Shown: positions 5,865-14,915, counted from the stretch's first letter. The stretch is 43,302 nucleotides of DNA from Solobacterium sp. (GCA_017512725.1 JAFWEW010000027.1:1-43302), one strand, 5' to 3'. Made by a program: numbers and translations. The notes: generated by a model from the letters alone, not told the origin.

Positions 5865-7706
5865 ATGGATTATCAGAAGATTATTAACATCGCGGTGATT
5901 GCCCATGTAGACGCAGGTAAATCAACACTGGTTGATGCGTTTTTAAAGCAGAGCCATGTATTTAAAGATAATGAGAAAGTCGTAGACTGCGTTATGGACT
6001 CCAACGCATTGGAGAGAGAACGCGGTATTACGATCTATTCCAAGAACTGCTCGGTTACTTATAAAGACTATAAGATAAATATCGTCGATACACCGGGTCA
6101 TGCGGATTTTTCTTCTGAAGTAGAGCGGATCATCAAAACGGTTGATACCGTCATCCTGCTGGTAGACTCCTCCGAAGGACCGATGCCTCAGACCCGTTTT
6201 GTACTGCAGAAGAGTCTTGAGATCGGTCTGCGTCCGATTCTGCTGATTAATAAAATGGATAAGCCGGATCAGAGAGCAGATGAAGTCATTGATGAAGTAT
6301 ATGATCTCTTTCTGGACCTCAATGCGGCAGATGATCAGCTGGATTTCCCGATTCTTTATGGAGTTGCCCGTCAGGGAATCGTCCGTTATGACTGGAACAC
6401 GGATACCAACGAAGACATCACCCCGCTGTTTGAAACAATCATCCATCATGCCCAGTGCTATCCGAATCTGATGGACGAGCCGGTTCAGATGCAGGTCTGT
6501 GCACTTGCCTATGATGATTATATTGGCCGTCTTGGCATCGGCCGCATCTATTCCGGTACGCTTAAAGAAGCGACAACCTATGAAGTATGTAACCGGGCCG
6601 GGAAAAGCGGCAAGGGAAAGACCAACCAGGTATTTGTTTATAAAGGATTAAGCCGGGTGCCTGTTAACGAGGCGCAGTGCGGTGAAATCGTCATGATCTC
6701 CGGTATTCCGGATATTTCCATCGGGGATACGCTGTGCCCGGACGGAGCACCGGATCCGATGCCGATCATTAAGATTGAAGAACCGACGCTTTCCATGAAC
6801 TTCATGGTCAACGACAGTCCGTTTGCAGGACAGGTCGGCAAATACGTCACTTCCCGTAATATCCGGGAGCGACTGGAAAAGGAACTGGAAGTTAATGTCG
6901 GCCTGAAGGTAGAAGAGACCGATTCGACCGATACGTTCAAAGTAAGCGGCAGAGGAGAGCTCCATCTTACCATCCTGCTGGAACAGATGCGCCGGGAAGG
7001 CTATGAAGTGGCCGTATCAAGACCGGAAGTGATTCTGAAGAAGGTTGACGGAGTAACCTGTGAACCGATCGAAGAAGTGGTATGCGATGTTCCGAACGAA
7101 TACAGCGGAACGGTCATTTCAGCGCTGAACATTCGTAAAGGCATGCTGCAGAACATGGAGGATAACGGCTCCTATACCCGCATTACCTATACAGTTCCGA
7201 CCAGAGGCCTGATCGGTTACCGCAGTGACTTCATCAATACGACGCACGGGGAAGGCACAATGGTACAGAGACTGTTTGGATATGAGCCCTGGAAGGGAGA
7301 TATCCCGCAGCGTGAGAACGGTGCGCTCATCTCAACGGAAACCGGCGGTGCCATGACCTATGCCCTCTGGAATATTCAGGAGCGAGGCCAGCTGTTTATC
7401 GGTGCACAGACCCCGGTATATGAAGGAATGATCATCGGCGTATCTTCCAAAAACAGAGACATGACCGTCAATCCGATCAAAAACAAGAAGATGACGGCGG
7501 TCCGTTCAACCGGAAATGATGAAGCGATGAAGCTCGTTCCTCCGAAGATTCTGACATTGGAACAGGCAATCGAATTCATCAATGATGATGAACTGGTTGA
7601 AATCACACCGGAAGATATCCGGGTGCGCAAAAAGTATCTGACAAACATTGACCGCCGCCGTCATGCCAGAGAACTTGGCAAGCTGGAAGACGAGGAAAGC
7701 GATTAA
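5865..7706 (+). CDS. typA: Ribosome-associated translational GTPase TypA/BipA
   Basis: The 613-aa protein is the usual length for TypA. It begins with the G1 loop AHVDAGKST, then RERGITI (switch I), DTPGHADF (G3) and NKMD (G4), followed by the EF-G-like domains and the TypA C-terminal region with TRGLIGYRSDF. TypA binds the ribosome and supports 50S assembly and growth under stress. The start follows a GAGGG ribosome site and a well-formed promoter. It is transcribed alone and closed by a terminator. Confidence 0.97.
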   Translation: MDYQKIINIAVIAHVDAGKSTLVDAFLKQSHVFKDNEKVVDCVMDSNALERERGITIYSKNCSVTYKDYKINIVDTPGHADFSSEVERIIKTVDTVILLVDSSEGPMPQTRFVLQKSLEIGLRPILLINKMDKPDQRADEVIDEVYDLFLDLNAADDQLDFPILYGVARQGIVRYDWNTDTNEDITPLFETIIHHAQCYPNLMDEPVQMQVCALAYDDYIGRLGIGRIYSGTLKEATTYEVCNRAGKSGKGKTNQVFVYKGLSRVPVNEAQCGEIVMISGIPDISIGDTLCPDGAPDPMPIIKIEEPTLSMNFMVNDSPFAGQVGKYVTSRNIRERLEKELEVNVGLKVEETDSTDTFKVSGRGELHLTILLEQMRREGYEVAVSRPEVILKKVDGVTCEPIEEVVCDVPNEYSGTVISALNIRKGMLQNMEDNGSYTRITYTVPTRGLIGYRSDFINTTHGEGTMVQRLFGYEPWKGDIPQRENGALISTETGGAMTYALWNIQERGQLFIGAQTPVYEGMIIGVSSKNRDMTVNPIKNKKMTAVRSTGNDEAMKLVPPKILTLEQAIEFINDDELVEITPEDIRVRKKYLTNIDRRRHARELGKLEDEESD

Positions 7707-7731
7707 AAGAGGGTTCGCAGCCCTCTTTTTT
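7707..7731 (+). terminator. Intrinsic terminator after typA
   Basis: AAGAGGG and CCCTCTT pair around a 7-nt loop and run into a T tract, starting immediately after the stop codon. Confidence 0.9.
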
Positions 7732-7947
7732 GGACAACTGTGTGATGAACTGTGAATCGGAACGGAACCTGGTACCGGTAAAGAGAAACAAAAAAGAGAA
7801 CCCGGATCCCCGAATTCTCACAATTTCATATTATAGCAGTTATTGCGGTCTCATAATAGGTCTATTCGAAATTCAAAAAATCGGTTATTACAAGAATGTA
7901 GAAGGATCCGAAAAAAGACAATTTCATTCGATCCGGGAGGTTGCAAT

Positions 7948-7983
7948 ATGGGACCGGGAATTTTTGGAGGCAGCGCCATCTGA
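7948..7983 (+). CDS. Tiny ORF (11 codons) with a strong ribosome site; doubtful gene
   Basis: GGGAGG lies 7 nt before an ATG that opens MGPGIFGGSAI and stops. Only the ribosome site supports it. A signal or leader peptide is conceivable, but there is no downstream gene on this strand before the terminator at 8266-8311. Confidence 0.2.
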   Translation: MGPGIFGGSAI

Positions 7984-8007
7984 AAAAGGTGAGCCTGCGA
8001 TATCAAC

Positions 8008-8136
8008 TTAAGAAGGTCTGAACAGCAGAGAGTGGTCCAGCAATGAGGCGGACAACGTGCCGCACATGACAGGCCGCAGAGAAGGATGCTTGAGAATGGC
8101 GCCGATCCATTCGGGCAGTAATTTTCCGGTGGTCAT
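8008..8136 (-). CDS. Small ORF (42 aa) with good ribosome site; doubtful gene
   Basis: On the reverse strand GAGGA lies 7 nt before an ATG opening MTTGKLLPEWIGAILKHP. It is preceded by an 11-codon ORF (8151-8186) whose AAGGAGG almost touches its own ATG. No family is recognised, no promoter is clear, and a plus-strand frame overlaps it, so confidence is low. Confidence 0.22.
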   Translation of the reverse strand: MTTGKLLPEWIGAILKHPSLRPVMCGTLSASLLDHSLLFRPS

Positions 8137-8265
8137 GATATTTCCTCAAATTATGCGGCAGCACATTTGCTATTCTGGACGAACATACCTCCTTATCACC
8201 GAGAACGGAATAGCAGAACCATTGACGTAAGGACACGAGCTTCTGCAGATGTTCAAGAGACCCAA

Positions 8266-8311
8266 AATAAAAAGGGAACCCGCACGTAATGCAGGTTCCT
8301 TTCGTTATTTT
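8266..8311. terminator. Strong hairpin with T tracts on both sides (bidirectional terminator)
   Basis: GGAACCCGCA and TGCAGGTTCC form a 10-bp stem (one G-T wobble) with a 5-nt loop. The plus strand continues TTTCGTTATTTT and the reverse strand CTTTTTATTTT. No annotated gene directly precedes it on either strand, which suggests an unrecognised transcript. Confidence 0.75.
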
Positions 8312-8377
8312 GACCCATAAGACATGAATAGAGGGAATGGATTGAAAATTGTTTCAAAAAATATTTCTGAAAAACTG

Positions 8378-8405
8378 TTGCCTTTGTGTATATTTTTTCT
8401 ATAAT
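8378..8405 (+). promoter_or_regulatory. Promoter of the arginine operon
   Basis: TTGCCT (8378-8383), a 16-nt spacer and TATAAT (8400-8405). Transcription would start near 8412, at the 5' end of the T-box leader. Confidence 0.8.
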
Positions 8406-8411
8406 TACGAT

Positions 8412-8649
8412 AAAGCAGAGAAGTGGAGTAATACTTTGGTGATTGGTCTGCGAGCGAGCCCGGTCTGGTGAAAGCGGGTCAGATACAGCTGAAGGAACGT
8501 GCCATGGAGCAGAATCCGCGAAGGGACCTGAGCGGATTACGTAGAAGACCGCGTTAAGGGAAAGAGTGTCCGGAGAACGATTTTTTCCGGGAAGTAAGGT
8601 GGCAACGCGCTTGGATCGTCCTTTGAGTTTAGGCTGAAGGACGTTTTTT
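8412..8649 (+). promoter_or_regulatory. T-box leader controlling the arginine operon
   Basis: The leader carries the T-box element AAGGTGGCAACGCG (8596-8609), close to the consensus AAnnTGGnACCGCG, just before an intrinsic terminator. The upstream 180 nt are rich in helices as expected for stem I, with an AGTAA motif near its base. T-boxes read uncharged tRNA: pairing of the tRNA CCA end with TGGC favours the antiterminator. An arginine specifier is expected from the genes controlled. A CGC at 8517-8519 lies in the right general area, but I could not fold stem I well enough to assign it. The first C of ACCGCG is A here. Confidence 0.88.
8617..8649 (+). terminator. Regulated terminator of the T-box leader
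   Basis: CGTCCTT and AAGGACG form the stem, followed by six T. Its 5' side follows the T-box sequence, the usual geometry for mutually exclusive antiterminator and terminator. Confidence 0.88.
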
Positions 8650-8668
8650 GATTTAGGGAGGAAGAGTC

Positions 8669-8707
8669 ATGCGGAAGCGATGGGAACAACAGGAATTGTA
8701 TTTATAA
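8669..8707 (+). CDS. Possible leader peptide (12 aa) between the T-box terminator and argG
   Basis: GGGAGGA lies about 7 nt before an ATG that opens MRKRWEQQELYL and stops 44 nt before argG. The ribosome site is stronger than that of argG itself. Codons 2 and 4 are the Arg codons CGG and CGA. It could be a translated leader adding a second layer of control, or chance. No terminator lies between it and argG. Confidence 0.35.
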   Translation: MRKRWEQQELYL

Positions 8708-8751
8708 AGAATATAAGAATAAAATAGACAGGTTGAAAGGAAAGCAGAAAT

Positions 8752-9975
8752 ATGAATAAGGAAAATATTAAAAAGGTAGTGCTTGCCTACAGCGGCGGCC
8801 TCGACACATCGATCATCATTCCCTGGCTGAAGGAAAACTACAATAACTGCGAAGTCATTGCAGTCTCTGCGGATGTCGGACAGGCAGACGAGCTGGAAGG
8901 ACTTGAAGAGAAGGCAAAGAAGACCGGCGCTTCGAAACTGTATGTGCTGGATCTTACCGAAGAATATGTCAATGATTTCATCATTCCGTGCGTCAAGGCC
9001 GGAGCGAAATATGAAGAATACCTGCTCGGTACGAGTCATGCCCGTCCGGTGATCGCAAAAGGACTGGTAGACATTGCCCTGAAGGAAAACGCAGATGCAA
9101 TCTGCCACGGCTGTACCGGCAAAGGCAATGACCAGGTGCGGTTTGAACTGGCAATCAAGCATTTTGCCCCGAATATGGCGATCATTGCCCCCTGGAGAGA
9201 GTGGGACATCCGTTCCAGAGACGAAGAAATCGACTATGCGGAAGCACATAATGTACCGCTTCGTATTTCCAGAGAAACAAATTATTCCAAAGATAAAAAC
9301 ATGTGGCACCTGAGCCATGAAGGTCTTGACCTTGAGAACCCGGCCAATGAGCCGCAGTATGACAAACCGGGATTCCTGGAGATGAGTGTCTCCCCGTTTG
9401 CGGCTCCGGATAAGGCCGAATATGTTGAACTGGAGTTTGAACAGGGTGTTCCGGTGAGCCTCAACGGTGAAAAAATGAGCGCAAAGGACATCATCCTGAA
9501 GCTCAATGAAATCGGCGGTGCCAATGGCATTGGTCTGCTCGATATCGTTGAAAACCGTCTGGTCGGCATGAAGTCCAGAGGTGTCTATGAGACGCCGGGC
9601 GGAACCATTCTCTACGAGGCACATAAATATCTCGAGACGGTTACCCTTGACAAGATGACCGCTCACAAGAAGGAAGAACTTGCCCTTACATTTGCGGATC
9701 TTGTATACAACGGCCAGTGGTTCACACCGCTGCGGGAAGCACTGTCTGCTTTTGTAGATAAAACGCAGGAGCGTGTGACCGGAAAAGTGAAACTGAAGCT
9801 TTACAAGGGAAATATCATCAAAGCCGGTGTATGGAGTGATTACTCCCTTTACTCCGAAGATCTCGCATCCTTCGGAGAATCCGACTATGACCAGAGTGAG
9901 GCACAGGGATTCATCAACCTGTTTGGCCTGCCGATCAAGGTTCAGGCTCTGGCGGACGCAAAACGGAACAAGTAA
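8752..9975 (+). CDS. argG: Argininosuccinate synthase
   Basis: Joins citrulline and aspartate using ATP. The 407-aa protein opens with the PP-loop ATP site AYSGGLDTS and continues with family blocks such as [14 protein letters not shown] and [13 protein letters not shown]. The length is typical. GAAAGGA lies about 11 nt before the ATG. It is the first enzyme gene after the T-box leader and leads an operon in which the next gene makes the following enzyme of the pathway. Confidence 0.97.
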   Translation: MNKENIKKVVLAYSGGLDTSIIIPWLKENYNNCEVIAVSADVGQADELEGLEEKAKKTGASKLYVLDLTEEYVNDFIIPCVKAGAKYEEYLLGTSHARPVIAKGLVDIALKENADAICHGCTGKGNDQVRFELAIKHFAPNMAIIAPWREWDIRSRDEEIDYAEAHNVPLRISRETNYSKDKNMWHLSHEGLDLENPANEPQYDKPGFLEMSVSPFAAPDKAEYVELEFEQGVPVSLNGEKMSAKDIILKLNEIGGANGIGLLDIVENRLVGMKSRGVYETPGGTILYEAHKYLETVTLDKMTAHKKEELALTFADLVYNGQWFTPLREALSAFVDKTQERVTGKVKLKLYKGNIIKAGVWSDYSLYSEDLASFGESDYDQSEAQGFINLFGLPIKVQALADAKRNK

Positions 9976-10004
9976 TAAAACAAAACGCAGAACGGAGGAA
10001 TAAC

Positions 10005-11399
10005 ATGGCGAAACTTTGGGCGGGAAGAACCGATGGAACGACGGATCAGATTGCGGATGATTTCAATTCGTCGATCCGTGTGGATCAGAGAATGTACCGG
10101 GAAGATATCACCGGTTCGATTGCGCACGCAAAGATGCTGAAAAAGCAGGCCATTATTCCTGCAGAGGCGGCAGATCACATCGTAAGCGCACTGGAAAAGA
10201 TCCTCGAGGATCTTGACTCCGGTACGCTTGCGGTGGATGAAGGCGCTGAAGATATTCATATGTTTGTTGAACAGGTTCTTACTTCCCGCATCGGTGATGA
10301 AGGAAAGATGCTGCATACGGCACGGAGCCGCAATGACCAGGTCGCTCTGGATTCCAGAATGTATCTGATGAACCGCTCAAAAGAGATTCGCATTCTTCTG
10401 ACGGATCTGATTGATGTACTTAACGAAAGTGCGAAAAAGTATCGGGATACGATTCTCCCGGGCTATACGCATATGCAGAGAGCTCAGCCGGTAATGTTCG
10501 GTCACCATCTGCTTGCGTATGCAATGATGGCTTTGAGGGATTACGGCCGGCTGGAAGATGCCGAACGGCGGACGAATGTTTCACCGATCGGTGCCTGTGC
10601 ACTGGCGGGGACGACCTATGATACGGACCGTGTTTTTGAGGCGGAACTGCTCGGCTTTGATGCGGTCAGCCTCAACAGTCTTGATGCGGTGAGCGACCGG
10701 GACTTCTGTCTGGAACTGCTCAGTGCCCTGTCGATCCTGATGATGCATCTGTCACGGTTCAGCGAAGAGCTGATTCTCTGGTCAAGCTGGGAGTTTGGCT
10801 TTGTGGAACTCTCCGATGCCTATACGACCGGCTCATCGATTATGCCGCAGAAAAAGAACCCGGACATGGCAGAACTGATCCGCGGAAAGACCGGCCGGGT
10901 ATACGGTGATCTGATGGGGCTGCTTACAACGATGAAAGGACTTCCGCTTGCCTACAACAAAGATATGCAGGAAGACAAGGAACCGGTATTCGATGCGTTT
11001 GATACGGCTGAGATGTGTCTGAAGGTGCTGATCCCAATGCTGGATACGATGAAGGTCCGGAAGGACCGCATGTATGCGGCGGCACAGCGCGGCTTTATCA
11101 ATGCGACGGATCTTGCGGACTATCTTGTGACGAAAGGCATGCCGTTCCGGCAGGCCTACAAGATTTCCGGAAGTCTTGTCGCAAAATGCATTGATGAAAA
11201 TACCGTTCTCGAAGATCTTCCGCTGGAAGTTTATAAAGAATACTCGGATCTGTTTGAAGAAGATCTTTATGAAGCGATTGATCTGAATAATGCGGTGAAC
11301 CGCCGCAGTTCGAAAGGCGGTACGAGCTCGCTTTCAGTCGATGAACAAACGGCATGGCTTGACAGGAAACTAAAGGAAATGAAAGGAACCGATCAATGA
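10005..11399 (+). CDS. argH: Argininosuccinate lyase
   Basis: Splits argininosuccinate into arginine and fumarate. The 464-aa protein shows the fumarase/lyase superfamily signature GSSIMPQKKNPD and the N-terminal KLWAGRTDGTTDQ typical of ArgH. A GGAGG ribosome site precedes the ATG, 29 nt after argG. Its last codons overlap the argC start by 4 nt (ATGA), indicating translational coupling. Confidence 0.97.
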   Translation: MAKLWAGRTDGTTDQIADDFNSSIRVDQRMYREDITGSIAHAKMLKKQAIIPAEAADHIVSALEKILEDLDSGTLAVDEGAEDIHMFVEQVLTSRIGDEGKMLHTARSRNDQVALDSRMYLMNRSKEIRILLTDLIDVLNESAKKYRDTILPGYTHMQRAQPVMFGHHLLAYAMMALRDYGRLEDAERRTNVSPIGACALAGTTYDTDRVFEAELLGFDAVSLNSLDAVSDRDFCLELLSALSILMMHLSRFSEELILWSSWEFGFVELSDAYTTGSSIMPQKKNPDMAELIRGKTGRVYGDLMGLLTTMKGLPLAYNKDMQEDKEPVFDAFDTAEMCLKVLIPMLDTMKVRKDRMYAAAQRGFINATDLADYLVTKGMPFRQAYKISGSLVAKCIDENTVLEDLPLEVYKEYSDLFEEDLYEAIDLNNAVNRRSSKGGTSSLSVDEQTAWLDRKLKEMKGTDQ

Positions 11400-12319
11400 C
11401 GAAGGTATTTATAGACGGAAGCTCCGGTACAACCGGTCTTCATATACGGGAACGGCTTGCCGGGCGTATGGATCTCACCATGCTGGAGATTCCCTATGAA
11501 CAGCGTCACGAAGAAGATGTTCGGAAACAGTACCTGAATGATGCGGATATCGCGTTTCTGTGTCTTCCGGATGATGCGGCAGAAGTTTCCGCCACGCTCG
11601 TAGATAATGACCATACGGTTGTGATCGATACCTCAACACGGCACCGTACGGAAGCGGGCTGGGTATACGGACTTCCGGAACTGGAAGGACAGCGGAAAAA
11701 GATCCGTGACGCAAAGCGGATTGCCAACCCCGGCTGTCATGCGACCGGTTTTATTTCCCTGATCGCTCCTCTTGTGAAAGCAAAGCTGATCCGAACCGAT
11801 ATCCGGCTATCCTGTTTTTCCCTGACCGGTTATTCCGGCGGCGGGAAAAAGATGATTGCCCAGTATGAAGCGGAAAACCGGGATCCGCTGCTGAGTGCAC
11901 CGCGGATGTATGGTCTGACTCAGAATCACAAGCATCTCAGGGAGATGCGCATTCTTTCAGGACTTGAACAGGATCCGGTTTTCTGCCCGATCGTTGCACC
12001 GTACTATGCCGGCATGGAAGTTACGGTTCCTCTGACCCCGGAAGATACTTCCGCTTCCATGGAACAGATCCAGAATGTTTACCGGGAAGTCTATGGAAAC
12101 GGTCTGATCCGCTATGCGGCAAATCCGGATGAAAACGGCTTCCTTTCTGCCGCTGCCTTTGCGGGAAAGGATGTAATGGAAATATCAGTTTACGGAAATG
12201 CAGAGCGCATTCTTCTGGTTTCCCGTTTCGACAATCTTGGAAAAGGAGCCTCCGGTGCTGCCATCCAGAACATGAACCTGGTTCTCGGACTGGATGAAAC
12301 AACGGGGCTGGTGGTCTGA
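11396..12319 (+). CDS. argC: N-acetyl-gamma-glutamyl-phosphate reductase (short, type 2 form)
   Basis: Reduces N-acetylglutamyl phosphate to the semialdehyde with NADPH. The N-terminus KVFIDGSSGTTGLHIRERL is a Rossmann loop, and NPGCHATGF carries the active-site Cys. At 307 aa and with this N-terminus it belongs to the shorter ArgC type rather than the roughly 340-aa B. subtilis type. It overlaps argH by 4 nt and ends 3 nt before the GNAT gene. Confidence 0.95.
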   Translation: MTKVFIDGSSGTTGLHIRERLAGRMDLTMLEIPYEQRHEEDVRKQYLNDADIAFLCLPDDAAEVSATLVDNDHTVVIDTSTRHRTEAGWVYGLPELEGQRKKIRDAKRIANPGCHATGFISLIAPLVKAKLIRTDIRLSCFSLTGYSGGGKKMIAQYEAENRDPLLSAPRMYGLTQNHKHLREMRILSGLEQDPVFCPIVAPYYAGMEVTVPLTPEDTSASMEQIQNVYREVYGNGLIRYAANPDENGFLSAAAFAGKDVMEISVYGNAERILLVSRFDNLGKGASGAAIQNMNLVLGLDETTGLVV

Positions 12320-12322
12320 TCC

Positions 12323-12811
12323 ATGGAACAGCAGAGCGGACAGCAGGAGATTCAGCTTGCGCCCATGACCATTGCGGATTACGACGAGGTTCATGCGCTA
12401 TGGCTTTCGATCCGCGGCTTTGGCATCCGTGCGCTCGATGACTCGAGGGAAGATATCGCCCGCTTTATCGAGCGGAACCCTGCGACCAGCGTAGTGGCAA
12501 GGGCAGACGGAAAAGTGATCGGCTCGATTCTCTGCGGATCGGATGGCCGGCAGGGTGCCTTCTATCACGTGTGTGTGGCGAAGGAATACCGCCGCCGCGG
12601 GATCGGAACCAATATGGTCGGCTACTGCATGCAGCGGCTGAAAGAAATGGGCATCAATAAGGTCGCTCTGATCGCCTTTGCGGACAACAGTGCCGGAAAT
12701 GCCTTCTGGAAACAGATCGGCTGGATAAAGAGCAACGTAAACTACTATGAATTTCTGCTTAACGAAAAGAATATTACGCGCTTTATAGGAGAAGAAAATG
12801 ACAATCAGTAA
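12323..12811 (+). CDS. GNAT-family N-acetyltransferase within the arginine operon
   Basis: The 162-aa protein has the acetyl-CoA loop EYRRRGIGTNMV (motif A, R/Q-x-x-G-x-G/A) and the C-terminal NSAGNAFWKQIGW typical of GNAT enzymes. Its position between argC and argJ, with a 14-nt overlap into argJ, suggests an arginine-pathway role such as a short N-acetylglutamate synthase that primes the ArgJ cycle. That is inference from context: the substrate cannot be read from sequence, and protein or small-molecule acetylation is equally possible. No strong ribosome site is seen, so translation is probably coupled to argC. Confidence 0.85.
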   Translation: MEQQSGQQEIQLAPMTIADYDEVHALWLSIRGFGIRALDDSREDIARFIERNPATSVVARADGKVIGSILCGSDGRQGAFYHVCVAKEYRRRGIGTNMVGYCMQRLKEMGINKVALIAFADNSAGNAFWKQIGWIKSNVNYYEFLLNEKNITRFIGEENDNQ

Positions 12812-14045
12812 GATTCAGGGCGGCGTTACTGCAGCCCGCGGGTTCCAGGCAGCCTGCTGCGCTGCCGGCATCAAATATCAGGACCGCAGAGACATGGCTA
12901 TGATTTTCAGTACGGTTCCCTGTAAGGCGGCTGGTACTTTTACCACCAATCTTGTCAAGGCGGCTCCGGTCGTCTGGGACCAGACGATTGTAAACAGCGG
13001 AAACGATGTCCGCTGTGTGGTGGTCAATGCAGGCATTGCCAATGCGGCAACCGGTGCCCGCGGCATGGAACTGTGTGAAGCTTCTGCCGAAGCTGCAGGG
13101 AAAGCACTGATGATTTCGAAGGATTCGGTACTTCTGGGTTCGACCGGCGTCATCGGACCGAATATTCCGCTTGATAAGATCTCTGCCGGCATTTCCGCTA
13201 TGGCGGCTTCGCTTTCTGAGAGTCTCGAAGCCGGAACGGCTGCCAGCGAAGCAATTATGACGACTGATACGATTCATAAGGAATGTGCAGTCTGTTTTGA
13301 ACTTCCCGCAGCTGAAGGAGAAGGAACGGTCACGGTTCACCTTGGGGGAATGAGCAAGGGCTCCGGCATGATCCATCCGAATATGAGCACCATGCTTGCC
13401 TACCTCACAACCGACTGTGCGATTGATGCCGGACTGATGCAGAAGGCACTGAGTGCAGTGGTGCAGGATACCTTTAACATGATTTCAGTAGACGGTGATA
13501 CCAGTACCAACGACACACTGCTCGTTCTTGCCAACGGTCTTGCGGAAAACCGTCCGATTACGGAAGAATCCGAAAGTTTCCGCATCTTCTCGGAAGCGCT
13601 GTTTACGGTCTGCCGGGAACTGGCCGTTATGATGGCAGGGGATGGAGAAGGTGCGACCCATCTGACGGAGATGCATGTGATCAATGCCGATACCAAAGAG
13701 AATGCCCGGAAGCTGGCGCGTTCGGTTGTTTCCTCAAGTCTTGTTAAAGCTATGGTGTATGGCAAGGATGCCAACTGCGGCCGTATTCTCTGCGCACTGG
13801 GCTATGCGGGTGTGCTGTTTGATCCGGACCGGATGGAGCTCTATCTGGAAGGAGACGGGGAACGTCTGTGCTTCTATCGCGAGGGCTGTGTGCAGGCGTT
13901 TGATGAGGACAAAGCACTGCAGCTGATGTCTCAGAAAGCGGTCCGCTTTACCGGCGACATGAAGATGGGAACTGCCGAGGCAACCGCCTGGGGCTGTGAC
14001 CTGACTTACGATTATGTAAAAATCAACGGAGATTACCGGTCATGA
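12798..14045 (+). CDS. argJ: Glutamate N-acetyltransferase / ornithine acetyltransferase
   Basis: Transfers acetyl from N-acetylornithine to glutamate, recycling the acetyl group; bifunctional forms also use acetyl-CoA. The 415-aa precursor should cut itself before Thr198 in GMIHPNMSTMLAYLTTD, giving alpha and beta chains. The residue before the nucleophile is Ser rather than the usual Ala. GGAGAAGAA precedes the start, inside the end of the GNAT gene. No argA- or argE-type gene is in the operon, which fits the cyclic pathway. Confidence 0.96.
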   Translation: MTISKIQGGVTAARGFQAACCAAGIKYQDRRDMAMIFSTVPCKAAGTFTTNLVKAAPVVWDQTIVNSGNDVRCVVVNAGIANAATGARGMELCEASAEAAGKALMISKDSVLLGSTGVIGPNIPLDKISAGISAMAASLSESLEAGTAASEAIMTTDTIHKECAVCFELPAAEGEGTVTVHLGGMSKGSGMIHPNMSTMLAYLTTDCAIDAGLMQKALSAVVQDTFNMISVDGDTSTNDTLLVLANGLAENRPITEESESFRIFSEALFTVCRELAVMMAGDGEGATHLTEMHVINADTKENARKLARSVVSSSLVKAMVYGKDANCGRILCALGYAGVLFDPDRMELYLEGDGERLCFYREGCVQAFDEDKALQLMSQKAVRFTGDMKMGTAEATAWGCDLTYDYVKINGDYRS

Positions 14046-14911
14046 TGAATTTGAAAAATCTGGATAACAGCACCCGGGCAGAAATCCTGGTGCAGGCACT
14101 TCCTTATCTGAAGCGCTATTACGGAAAGACAATTGTTGTGAAATACGGCGGGAATGCGATGATCAGCGATGCCCTGAAGGAACAGGTCATGGAAGACATC
14201 GTGCTGCTTTCAATGGTCGGCATCAAGGTCGTACTCGTACACGGAGGCGGACCGGAAATGTCAGATGTCATGAAGCGGCTTGGCAAAGTGCCGGAATTTG
14301 TGGATGGGCTGCGGGTAACCGATTCCGAGACAATCGAGATCGCCGAAATGGTGCTTGCCGGAAAAATCAACAAGAGCCTTGTGAATCTCATTCAGATGAA
14401 AGGCGGAAAGGCAGTCGGTCTCTCCGGTATTGACGGAAGAATGATCCGGGCAGATTTCCGGGATGAGCGGCTCGGCTATGTCGGTGACGTGATCAAGGTT
14501 GACGCAAAGCCAATCACGACTCTGCTCGACAACGGCTATATTCCGGTCGTTTCGACGATCGGCTGTGATAAGAAGGGCAATATCTTCAACATCAACGGAG
14601 ACACGGCAGCCGGCAAGATCGCACCTGCCGTCAATGCGGTCCGCCTGATCATGATGACCGATATTGAAGGCATCATGTCTGACCCGAAGGATCCGAATTC
14701 CGTGATCCGGGAGATTAAGATCTCGCGGGCAGAACAGATGATCCAGGAAGGTGTCATCAGTGGAGGAATGATTCCAAAGGTCCGCTGCTGTATCGATGCG
14801 CTGGAAGGCGGTGTCAGTGCGGCGGTCATTATTGACGGAAGAGTTCCGCATGCGACATTAATGGAAATTCTGACCGACGAAGGTGCCGGAACGATGTTCA
14901 GAAAGGGATAA
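14042..14911 (+). CDS. argB: Acetylglutamate kinase
   Basis: Phosphorylates N-acetylglutamate, the usual arginine-feedback point. The 289-aa protein has KYGGNAM and VLVHGGGPEMSDVMKRLG near the N-terminus, the family's phosphate-binding loops. Its N-terminal extension (LKNLDNSTRAEILVQALPYLKRY) resembles the helix that links arginine-sensitive hexamers, so feedback inhibition is plausible. Overlaps argJ by 4 nt. Confidence 0.96.
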   Translation: MMNLKNLDNSTRAEILVQALPYLKRYYGKTIVVKYGGNAMISDALKEQVMEDIVLLSMVGIKVVLVHGGGPEMSDVMKRLGKVPEFVDGLRVTDSETIEIAEMVLAGKINKSLVNLIQMKGGKAVGLSGIDGRMIRADFRDERLGYVGDVIKVDAKPITTLLDNGYIPVVSTIGCDKKGNIFNINGDTAAGKIAPAVNAVRLIMMTDIEGIMSDPKDPNSVIREIKISRAEQMIQEGVISGGMIPKVRCCIDALEGGVSAAVIIDGRVPHATLMEILTDEGAGTMFRKG

Positions 14912-14915
14912 CGAA

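Larger units (their letters stand above)
7732..8377. other. Gene-poor region with no recognisable protein gene
   Basis: Between the typA terminator and the argG T-box promoter I find no recognisable protein or structured-RNA family. Frames of 42-93 codons occur on both strands and overlap each other, which argues against any single one being a gene. Present are a strong hairpin terminator usable in both directions (8266-8311) and several tiny ORFs behind good Shine-Dalgarno sequences (7948-7983 plus; 8151-8186 and 8008-8136 minus). A non-coding RNA ending at the 8266-8311 hairpin is possible; no promoter is clear. Confidence 0.5.

Noticed and set aside
7730-8011. Plus-strand 93-codon frame after typA
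   Set aside because: No ribosome site, it starts inside the typA terminator, has no family resemblance and includes AT-rich non-coding-looking sequence.
8003-8236. Reverse-strand 77-codon frame
   Set aside because: It lacks a ribosome site and overlaps other small frames on both strands; the 42-codon frame starting at 8136 has a better signal.
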